Origin: AL-N1 sp039178835
GTDB lineage: Bacteria; Chloroflexota; Chloroflexia; Chloroflexales; Roseiflexaceae
Length of the DNA: 6,173 nucleotides
NCBI GenBank assembly: GCA_039178835.1
Contig: JBCDFA010000423.1
Span: 1 to 6,173 of the forward strand
Reading direction: 5' to 3'
The notes beneath the pieces are model-generated. The model saw only the letters and a list, made by a program, of their open reading frames with translations, did no database searches and was not told the origin of the DNA. The translations under genes were made by a program, and so were the position numbers. Below are positions 1-5,846 of this stretch, in pieces (position 1 is the stretch's first letter; each line of letters starts with the position of its first letter).

Positions 1-59
1 GCTGGAGCGAGATCGAAAGGTTGGGTGTGTTAAGGGCTTTGTGGATGGTTTTGGGGTAC
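1..59. other. Unassigned sequence beyond the terminator
   Basis: This short stretch lies downstream of the operon terminator. A plus-strand frame runs from the edge to TAA at 31-33 and two others run further, but none shows a recognisable protein motif. It may be intergenic or the tail of a gene entering from the left. Nothing more can be supported. Confidence 0.4.
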
Positions 60-90
60 AAAAAGAGAGACCCTAAAGGTCTCCCTTTTT
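60..90 (-). terminator. Intrinsic terminator closing the operon
   Basis: The minus-strand RNA folds into a 13-pair stem, AAAAAGGGAGACC with GGUCUCUCUUUUU, around the loop UUUAG (plus-strand arms 60-72 and 78-90). The descending arm ends in five U. One pair is G-U on the minus strand but would be an A-C mismatch on the plus strand, so the hairpin is better formed in the minus direction, the direction of all six genes. It lies about 75 bases after the stop of the epimerase-like gene. The A/U ends could give weaker termination for any plus-strand transcript arriving from the left. Confidence 0.88.
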
Positions 91-162
91 GTGCGAATAT
101 CGACAGTCTGCAACGGCTAAAACCCCATGGGGAAGGTCTGGAAAACAACCTTTAGGGTCTCT
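66..162 (-). repeat. 15-base inverted repeat linking the last stop codon region to the terminator
   Basis: Plus-strand 66-80 (AGAGACCCTAAAGGT) and 148-162 (ACCTTTAGGGTCTCT) are exact reverse complements over 15 bases, 67 bases apart. The first arm covers the loop and most of one arm of the terminator hairpin. The second begins two bases after the TAA at 165-167. In the minus-strand RNA these could pair and exclude the terminator fold. Alternatively the second copy may be a decayed duplicate of the terminator hairpin. Between them lies a perfect 10-base palindrome, CCCCATGGGG (123-132). The pairing is seen; any regulatory role is inference. Confidence 0.6.
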
Positions 163-164
163 AG

Positions 165-2321
165 TTACGGACCAAGTACGATGATCCCCGGTTCCATATT
201 CGGCGCAAGCGATGACTCTTTGAGCACACGGGCAACTTCGCCAGTAGCTCCTGAGATCTTGAACATAAAGTGGACATCCTGCATTTGCTTCATCATCAGC
301 AGGACGCGAATGGCCTCTTCACTCAATGAGGTGAGCTGGTTCATGGTAAGCCAGAGACCTTTGGCATTGGTCTTGTTGAGCACGCGGTCAAGGTCTTGCT
401 GAAGGATGCTGGTGTTGTCGTTTGTTAGTGCACCAATCAACGCAATCTTTGGCATCCCCTCCTCTTCGCCTAGCAGGTTGGTGGTGAATGTGCGGCTGGC
501 CGGTGCGACCTGCACACGCACAGTGATATCTCCAACATGGCTGGGCAGGTTGACCGTCATGGCTTGGCCATCAAAGTCGGTGTATGGCTCATCGTTGATC
601 CACACTGCTGACAAATACGTTCGATCAGGTGGGAGAATGTCGGGTTCGACACGCAGAATGTTATCGGCAAAACCACCTGGTGCTGGCTTAAAGAACAACT
701 GGATCGGCTCCTCACGTATCAACAGATTGGTGTACACCATTGCCAGGTAGGACAGCTCAAATGAGTGGTAGCCCGCCATGGAGTGTGAGCCCTTCCAGCG
801 CTCGGTGCCCAGTGAATATGGTCTGCCGTTCGCCAGTACGTTGAAGTACACACCACCGGAAATGGTGTCGAGGAACCAGGCGTTGTAGAAAGCGGCACTC
901 TCACGAGCATGCTTCTGATATTCCTCTTTACCCAGAATTCCATTCAAAATGAGATAGGCCAGAATGACCTGTTCCTGTTGCCACCATGCCTTGCGGTCGT
1001 GCCAGGTGAAACGCTGGATGTTTTCGCCGGGCTGGATTTCACGTTCGCGAACGTCATACAGGCCACAGCGCTGTGGGTCGAGACCGGCGTCGACCATGAC
1101 GGCAGCGATCTTCTCGGCAAAGTCGAGGTATGATTGCTTGTCCTTGAGTCCATACATCCGCATCAGATTCCACGAAATCTTATAGTTGTGCCCCATCACG
1201 GCGCGGTTCTGCTGCCATTTCCACGTTTGATCCTTGCTCCAGTCCTGAAAGAAGCGTTCCTGTACATAGGCGCTGTGGTCATAGTCTGGGAAGTGCTCAA
1301 CCACCATATCCAGTTCTTCTTCCAGAAACTGGCTGTATCGGGAATCTTTCGTGGCCAGCCAGAGATTGATCATGTAGGCCGGGCAGTGATCGCCAATCGA
1401 GTTCCAGTTCTTCTTGAGCCGATTATCGCCCAGTGACTCGGCGTCGGCGCGCAGGGTGATCGGATCAAGGTGGGAAAAATAGCCGCCATACTCGGACTGG
1501 TCTTTGAAGTACTCCTCGAAAAGTCGAATCGTCGCATCGATGTCCTGTCGTATCGCCGGGTTGCCATTAATGCGGTAGGTCTGCGTGGGGCCAGCCAGCG
1601 CATAGATTTGCTCGTAACAAGGAATAGCCTGTTTGTCGTCATCGAAGTCGGAGGCAAAGATTTTGCGCTCTGTTTTGTCTTCTAAAATATCAACGGCGTG
1701 ATACCAATAGCAAACATCTTTCTCTTCGTCATAAAAGCGCATGTGGTCACGAAGATATTGTGTGCCCTTCTCGGCTGCCTCCAAATAACGTTCGTTGCCC
1801 GTCATCATATAGGCGGAAGCCATACCGTAAACCAGCCGTGAAATCGTGTCGGTCTCCTGTCGACCGTCGGGCTGTCGCTGTCCGGTGATACTGAGATCGG
1901 TTCGATAATTACGGTAATCGATTTTGCTGTCCCCGAACTCACTTTGTATATAAAAATCGGCCAACTGAGTGATCTGTTGTACCCACCAGTCTGGCTCCTC
2001 GAAGCGATATTCATCAAGCTTTTTGCCTAAAAACACCATCTCTTTTGCCTCAAACGCGTAGGTGTTGTTAGGGCCATCGGGATAGAAGACACCATAGGCA
2101 AAGAGAAACCGACCGGGCTGAAGCATGCTGACAATCTGTCCGGTGGCATCCTGATAGCCCTCACCCAGATTCTGCACAATCTTGGCAAAGGTGGTTGATG
2201 TAAGACGAACAGTGTATTGTTCCTTACCGGGTGTCTCCAACACAAACGTTTGGTTATCGGCATTGCTTTCCACAACATAACCGGATAGCAAGTCCGAGAA
2301 AGTGAAGTTGAGATTTGGCAT
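165..2321 (-). CDS. Multidomain AGE/cellobiose 2-epimerase-like protein with C-terminal STAS-like domain
   Basis: A 718-residue protein without signal peptide or membrane segment. Residues 1-100 form an unassigned beta-rich domain. Residues about 105-540 form an (alpha/alpha)6 barrel of the N-acylglucosamine 2-epimerase/cellobiose 2-epimerase superfamily, a family that interconverts or isomerises sugars at C2. Barrel motifs seen are R-x-V-Y-G-M-A-S-A-Y (162-171), G-H-N-Y-K-I-S-W (377-384), K-A-W-W-Q-Q-E-Q (444-451) and E-R-W-K-G...G-Y-H-S (507-520). His378 and His519 align with the two catalytic His of the family, but Lys381 stands where G-H-x-x-E has Glu. Residues about 560-607 look like a small beta domain. 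Residues about 624-705 (P-K-I-A-L-I-G-A-L onward) resemble a STAS domain. Family AGE enzymes are about 400 residues, so the extra domains are real additions. ATG 2321 has AAGGAG 9 bases upstream (2331-2336). The gene follows glgX by 19 bases, suggesting action on an oligosaccharide or sugar released by debranching. The barrel fold is fairly sure; the reaction is not. Confidence 0.8.
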   Translation of the reverse strand: MPNLNFTFSDLLSGYVVESNADNQTFVLETPGKEQYTVRLTSTTFAKIVQNLGEGYQDATGQIVSMLQPGRFLFAYGVFYPDGPNNTYAFEAKEMVFLGKKLDEYRFEEPDWWVQQITQLADFYIQSEFGDSKIDYRNYRTDLSITGQRQPDGRQETDTISRLVYGMASAYMMTGNERYLEAAEKGTQYLRDHMRFYDEEKDVCYWYHAVDILEDKTERKIFASDFDDDKQAIPCYEQIYALAGPTQTYRINGNPAIRQDIDATIRLFEEYFKDQSEYGGYFSHLDPITLRADAESLGDNRLKKNWNSIGDHCPAYMINLWLATKDSRYSQFLEEELDMVVEHFPDYDHSAYVQERFFQDWSKDQTWKWQQNRAVMGHNYKISWNLMRMYGLKDKQSYLDFAEKIAAVMVDAGLDPQRCGLYDVREREIQPGENIQRFTWHDRKAWWQQEQVILAYLILNGILGKEEYQKHARESAAFYNAWFLDTISGGVYFNVLANGRPYSLGTERWKGSHSMAGYHSFELSYLAMVYTNLLIREEPIQLFFKPAPGGFADNILRVEPDILPPDRTYLSAVWINDEPYTDFDGQAMTVNLPSHVGDITVRVQVAPASRTFTTNLLGEEEGMPKIALIGALTNDNTSILQQDLDRVLNKTNAKGLWLTMNQLTSLSEEAIRVLLMMKQMQDVHFMFKISGATGEVARVLKESSLAPNMEPGIIVLGP

Positions 2322-2340
2322 GGGGTAGCTCTCCTTAACG

Positions 2341-4431
2341 TTATTTTGAAATGAGCACGACGATACTACGACCTGTCACAAGATAGGTTGATGTAGCGAA
2401 GGGGATTTCCTGTCCTGGTTCTCGTATATCTTCTGGCGCGTTCTGTGCGGTATCGACCACACGGTGCCATGTGCGGCCATCGATCTGGGGAATGTCGAAC
2501 GATAGTGCATCCCAGTACATGTTCATCATGACGTGAATATCTGGCTCATCATTGAAACCAGCCAGCGTAAATCCGAGTGCACGTGCTTCTGGATCGCTCC
2601 AGTTGGGAGTATTAAGTTGGCAGCCGTGCCAGCTTACATCGGGTAGGCCACGTTCGTTGACTGTGCCAATGAAGTAGTGACATCGATGTACATTCGCGTT
2701 CCGCTTGCGGAAATCGATCAGCAACTGCCAGAAACGCAGCATATGGCGGTTCTGTTCAACAAGTGACCAGTCAAACCAGCTGATCTCGTTGTCTTGGCAA
2801 TAGGCGTTGTTGTTGCCACGCTGGGTGCGGCGTACTTCGTCACCACAGAGCATCAACGGGACGCCCTGTGAGAGCATCAGGATGGTGGCGAGGTTCTTGA
2901 CCTGCTGATCGCGGAGTTGCTCGATATGGGGATCATCGGTGGGACCTTCGACACCACAATTCCAGCTCAGATTGTCATCTGCACCGTCGCGATTGCCCTC
3001 GCCATTGGCCTCGTTGTGTTTGCTGTTGTACGAGACCAGATCGTTGGTGGTAAAGCCATCGTGTACGGCAATGAAATTCACACTATTCACGGGCGTGTGG
3101 TTCTGGCCATACACATCTGGGCTGCCCGAAATACGTGAAGCAATCGCACCAATGACGCCGGTATCCCCCTTCACAAAGCGCCGCACATCATCGCGAAATT
3201 TGCCATTCCACGTCGACCAGCGATACCCGGAGAAGGTGCCGACCTCATACAAGCCGCCCGCATCCCACGCTTCGGCAACGACCTTTGCCTGTGCCAGCAC
3301 ATCGTCGAGTTCGACCGCCCAGATCACCGGAGGGTACGCCATGCGTGCGCCGTTCTCTCCGCGAGAGAGGACCGTTCCCTCGTCGAAACGAAAGCCATCA
3401 ACATGCATTTCCTGTACCCAATACTTCAGGCAGTCGACGATGAATTTATCACCGATAGGATGGTTGCAGTTGAAGGTGTTGCCACATCCCGTGTAGTCAT
3501 AGTAGAACTGTCTGTCATTTGGAACGAGATAGTAGTAATTGGGGTTGTCGATCCCACGAAAAGAGAAGGTCGGCCCCTGATGATTACCCTCATCGGTGTG
3601 ATTGAACACTACATCAAGAATGACCTCAATCCCCGCTTTGTGCAGCGCTTTCACCATATCGCGGAATTCGTCCAACTGTTGAGCAAGACGTGGACTGATG
3701 CAGTAACCGGCGTGTGGTGCAAAGAATGCCACCGTACTGTAGCCCCAATAGTTCCGTAGCGGCGTGCCATCGACTTCGCGCAATACCTCCGTGTGGTCAA
3801 ACTCAAAGACGGGTAGGAGTTCGACGGCTGTGATGCCAAGAGCCTGTAGATAGGGTATTTTCTCGATGACACCGGCAAATGTCCCTGGATGTTCAACGCC
3901 CGATGTGGGAGATTGGGTGAAGCCTCGCACGTGCATCTCGTAGATGATGCTGTTCTTCATCGGCGTGCGTAATGGCTGGTCACCCTCCCAGTCATAATCG
4001 CTTGGGTTGATCAGGACACTTCGCATCGACGTGGTCAGATTATCCTGATCGGGCTGACAGGCCGCTGCGCGATCCCACAGCGAGACGTCATTCCCTTTCG
4101 CGTAGGGGTCAATCAGGATTTTGCTGGGATCAAAGCGGAGTCCCTGTTGTGCATCCTGTGGGCCATGAACCCGATAGGCATAACGAATGCCTTCTGGTAC
4201 ATCATGGACATACACATGCCAGAAACAAAAGCTGTTGTTTGTCTCTGGATCGAGAGAAATGACCTGATCCGGTTCGGTGCTGTTGTCTGTATCGAACAAA
4301 AGCAAATCGACCGATGTAGCGTGTTCGGAGAAGAGGGAAAAATTGCATCCCGTTCCGTCAAAGTGTGTCCCCAGCGGATGTGGATTTCCTATGCTGGTGG
4401 TATATTTTCCTGTTTCAAAGGTCGCTGTCAT
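2341..4431 (-). CDS. glgX: Glycogen debranching enzyme, GlgX/isoamylase type (GH13)
   Basis: A 696-residue alpha-1,6-glucosidase that removes branches from glycogen or limit dextrins in the cytoplasm. Domains in order: an N-terminal CBM48-like beta domain (about 15-140, with G-N-P-H-P-L-G and N-F-S-L-F-S), a GH13 barrel (about 160-580), and a C-terminal beta domain (about 600-696). Catalytic parts seen: region I D-V-V-F-N-H (273-278), region II G-F-R-F-D with Arg348 and nucleophile Asp350, region III V-A-E-A-W with acid/base Glu387, and region IV A-V-H-D-G with His457 and Asp458. The 'HNEANGEGNRDG' stretch (472-483), C-G-D-E (529-532) and R-G-N-N-N-A-Y-C-Q-D-N (538-548) are GlgX/isoamylase hallmarks. 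The residues after the nucleophile are Glu-Gly rather than the commoner Leu-Ala. The start has GAGGAGAG about 9 bases upstream (4441-4448). The gene lies 18 bases after the DJ-1 gene and 19 before the epimerase-like gene, indicating cotranscription. A TreX- or TreX-like isoamylase role cannot be excluded. Confidence 0.95.
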   Translation of the reverse strand: MTATFETGKYTTSIGNPHPLGTHFDGTGCNFSLFSEHATSVDLLLFDTDNSTEPDQVISLDPETNNSFCFWHVYVHDVPEGIRYAYRVHGPQDAQQGLRFDPSKILIDPYAKGNDVSLWDRAAACQPDQDNLTTSMRSVLINPSDYDWEGDQPLRTPMKNSIIYEMHVRGFTQSPTSGVEHPGTFAGVIEKIPYLQALGITAVELLPVFEFDHTEVLREVDGTPLRNYWGYSTVAFFAPHAGYCISPRLAQQLDEFRDMVKALHKAGIEVILDVVFNHTDEGNHQGPTFSFRGIDNPNYYYLVPNDRQFYYDYTGCGNTFNCNHPIGDKFIVDCLKYWVQEMHVDGFRFDEGTVLSRGENGARMAYPPVIWAVELDDVLAQAKVVAEAWDAGGLYEVGTFSGYRWSTWNGKFRDDVRRFVKGDTGVIGAIASRISGSPDVYGQNHTPVNSVNFIAVHDGFTTNDLVSYNSKHNEANGEGNRDGADDNLSWNCGVEGPTDDPHIEQLRDQQVKNLATILMLSQGVPLMLCGDEVRRTQRGNNNAYCQDNEISWFDWSLVEQNRHMLRFWQLLIDFRKRNANVHRCHYFIGTVNERGLPDVSWHGCQLNTPNWSDPEARALGFTLAGFNDEPDIHVMMNMYWDALSFDIPQIDGRTWHRVVDTAQNAPEDIREPGQEIPFATSTYLVTGRSIVVLISK

Positions 4432-4449
4432 GACACCACGCTCTCCTCG

Positions 4450-5016
4450 TTATCTGGACAACAGATCGATAATGGTGTGAGCAAACACGCCAGCCTGCTC
4501 ACCGGTGCGTCCGGTCACCAGATCATCATCAATCACCACATCCTGATCGACATAGACACCACCCATGTTTTTGAGGTCGCCCAGCAGGTTGTTATGCACC
4601 ACCGCGTTGCGACCACGAATGAGTTCTGGGGTTGGTGCGACAAGCCACATCCCATGACAGATGATTCCCTTGAGAATGCTCTTTTCGGCAAAGGCCCGTT
4701 TGATGAATTGCGTGGCCGGTGGAAGTTTATTGATGTCTTCCGTGTAGCGGAGGCGATCTGCCACAATACCCGATGGCACAATGATCGCGGCATAGCTGCG
4801 TAGCTCTTCGTCAGACATGTTTTCAAAGCTCTCGGTGCACACAAAGGGAGCCTTGTATTCGTGTCCGGTGAACGTCAGCGAGGTTTGTCCCCACATCCGT
4901 GTCAGAAAGTGCAATTCAGCGCCCTCCTCGGGAAAGCGGTAGTGGTAGTACCAGATCTCGTGCTCAAAGAAATCGCTTTCGAGCAAAACGCCGATCTTCT
5001 TATTTGCGAGTCTCAT
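4450..5016 (-). CDS. DJ-1/PfpI-family protein (class I glutamine amidotransferase-like)
   Basis: A 188-residue cytoplasmic protein of the DJ-1/PfpI superfamily, at the usual length. The nucleophile elbow is seen at residues 116-123, K-G-I-I-C-H-G-M, with Cys120 and His121 in the Cys-His order of PfpI-type proteins. The N-terminal strand K-I-G-V-L-L is followed by F-F-E-H-E-I-W-Y-Y, whose Glu18 matches the acidic residue that hydrogen-bonds the nucleophile. An I-I-V-P-S-G strand (about 78-83) precedes a loop. The ending V-V-I-D-D-D-L-V-T-G-R plus a helix is typical. The start at 5016 has AGGAG 6 bases upstream (5023-5027). It ends 18 bases before glgX. Superfamily members include proteases, amidases, chaperones and glutathione-independent glyoxalases, so the family is sure and the reaction is not. 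Together with the neighbouring VOC protein and aldehyde reductase, a role in detoxifying or repairing reactive-carbonyl damage is a reasonable inference. Confidence 0.9.
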   Translation of the reverse strand: MRLANKKIGVLLESDFFEHEIWYYHYRFPEEGAELHFLTRMWGQTSLTFTGHEYKAPFVCTESFENMSDEELRSYAAIIVPSGIVADRLRYTEDINKLPPATQFIKRAFAEKSILKGIICHGMWLVAPTPELIRGRNAVVHNNLLGDLKNMGGVYVDQDVVIDDDLVTGRTGEQAGVFAHTIIDLLSR

Positions 5017-5045
5017 AGAATGCTCCTGTGGCAGCTAGATAATGT

Positions 5046-5474
5046 TTATGTAAGTGAAGGAGGATTCTCCTGATCGACAAAACCCTGTGTGATTTCGACA
5101 ATATTGCCTTCCGGGTCGGCAACCCATGCCGAGCGCCATCCCGGGATAACTTCATCGAAGTCGAGCGGGCCGAGCATGACCTGCACCTGGTCTGTCAACT
5201 CGTTGAGTTTGGCATCAACGTTCTCGACCTGAAAGCTGATGTGTCGCCATCCAGGAAATTGATATCCATCGTCAGTTGGTGATGCTGTCGGCGTAGGCTT
5301 GGTGGCCTGGAACAGCTCAAAAGTGAGATGGCCCGAACGGATGAACACGATCTGACCATCGGGGATTGGCACCACCCGAACGCGTTGGAATCCAAAGTGT
5401 GTCGTATAAAACTTCTCCAGGGCGATAGGGTCCTGACAGTTCAATGCCATGTGTGCAAACGTCACTGGTAGCAT
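5046..5474 (-). CDS. VOC-superfamily (glyoxalase/dioxygenase-like) metalloprotein
   Basis: A 142-residue protein with the two beta-alpha-beta-beta-beta modules of the vicinal oxygen chelate fold. The four expected metal ligands are all visible: His8 in F-A-H-M-A-L, Glu53 in T-F-E-L-F, His78 in W-R-H-I-S-F, and Glu127 in G-N-I-V-E-I. The D-P-E-G-N motif before the last Glu (residues 120-124) is characteristic of glyoxalase/dioxygenase domains. This 2-His/2-Glu set is the one used by glyoxalase I, methylmalonyl-CoA epimerase and related metal-dependent isomerases. I chose ATG at 5474 because AAGGAGG sits 6 bases upstream (5481-5487). A longer reading from TTG at 5495 adds M-A-P-R-R-R-S and has no binding site. 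A Pro/Thr-rich loop at about residues 58-66 separates the modules. It lies between the Dabb and DJ-1 genes and is probably cotranscribed. Glyoxalase-type chemistry is plausible, but the substrate cannot be assigned from sequence. Confidence 0.9.
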   Translation of the reverse strand: MLPVTFAHMALNCQDPIALEKFYTTHFGFQRVRVVPIPDGQIVFIRSGHLTFELFQATKPTPTASPTDDGYQFPGWRHISFQVENVDAKLNELTDQVQVMLGPLDFDEVIPGWRSAWVADPEGNIVEITQGFVDQENPPSLT

Positions 5475-5480
5475 CGAGCG

Positions 5481-5487
5481 CCTCCTT
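5481..5487 (-). promoter_or_regulatory. Ribosome binding site of the VOC gene (decides its start)
   Basis: On the minus strand this reads AAGGAGG, a full match to the anti-Shine-Dalgarno core, and it ends 6 bases before the ATG at 5472-5474. The upstream TTG at 5493-5495 has no purine-rich site before it. The shorter, 142-residue VOC protein is therefore the preferred form. Confidence 0.85.
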
Positions 5488-5495
5488 GGTGCCAA

Positions 5496-5816
5496 CTACG
5501 TTAATACATTCCTGTAGGTGATAGCTGCAATTTTGTCTGATACCTGTGCGGCGAAGTGGGCCGCTTCTTGATGCACGGGATGTTGAATGTAGCCCTGGTA
5601 GTCTTCGAGAGTCTCCAGTTCCACCCAGATCGCCAGATCGTAGGCTATCATAGGGATGCCTTGTACCTCATAATAAGGTCCAGCTGTAATGTTTTTGATC
5701 TGGGAAATGGTTTCCTTCATGTGCTGAATATTGGCCAGAATCTGTTGCATATTTTCTTCTTTGGTCTGACCCTCAGCCGACTCTTTCAAAGTAAACAGAG
5801 CGATGTGAGTATACAT
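5496..5816 (-). CDS. Dabb (stress-responsive alpha/beta-barrel) domain protein
   Basis: A 106-residue protein that is a single dimeric alpha/beta-barrel (Dabb, ferredoxin-like) domain. Seen in the sequence: the opening strand Y-T-H-I-A-L-F-T-L-K (residues 2-11), a long amphipathic helix (about 18-40), a second strand around Y-D-L-A-I-W-V-E-L (59-67), and the signature Y-x-x-H-P-x-H near residues 76-82, followed by a helix and the final strand. Length is normal for the family. The ATG at 5816 is preceded by AAGGAG (5822-5827). The TAG stop lies 21 bases before the preferred start of the VOC gene. Family members bind small hydrophobic or aromatic compounds, or act as small cyclases or stress proteins, and most have no known reaction. 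Context with aldehyde-handling families suggests a stress or accessory role, but nothing in the sequence names a ligand. The family call is firm; the function is unknown. Confidence 0.88.
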   Translation of the reverse strand: MYTHIALFTLKESAEGQTKEENMQQILANIQHMKETISQIKNITAGPYYEVQGIPMIAYDLAIWVELETLEDYQGYIQHPVHQEAAHFAAQVSDKIAAITYRNVLT

Positions 5817-5846
5817 AACAACTCCTTTTGGAGGTTTATTTTGTAC

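Noticed and set aside
123..132. Palindrome CCCCATGGGG as an operator
   Set aside because: It is a perfect 10-base palindrome but lies after the last gene, is short and has no second copy. There is no support for a protein-binding site.
2939..3496. Plus-strand open frame of 185 codons inside glgX
   Set aside because: It is antisense to the catalytic core of glgX and has a low-complexity Ser/Pro/Thr-rich translation typical of a shadow frame.
4147..4803. Plus-strand open frame of 218 codons
   Set aside because: It lies antisense across the glgX start and most of the DJ-1 gene, both of which have clear family motifs, and its translation shows no recognisable domain.
5046..5474. VOC protein as an antibiotic-resistance (bleomycin or fosfomycin) protein
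   Set aside because: The complete 2-His/2-Glu metal set does not match bleomycin-binding proteins, which lack metal ligands, and no fosfomycin-enzyme signature is visible.
5475..5495. Seven-residue N-terminal extension of the VOC protein from TTG at 5495
   Set aside because: There is no ribosome binding site before the TTG, and the extension would include the AAGGAGG that serves the ATG at 5474. The VOC fold begins right after that ATG.
5818..5832. Small inverted repeat around the Dabb ribosome binding site (CTCC-AAAA-GGAG)
   Set aside because: The stem is only four pairs and arises from the Shine-Dalgarno purines facing a nearby pyrimidine run, too weak to call a regulatory hairpin.
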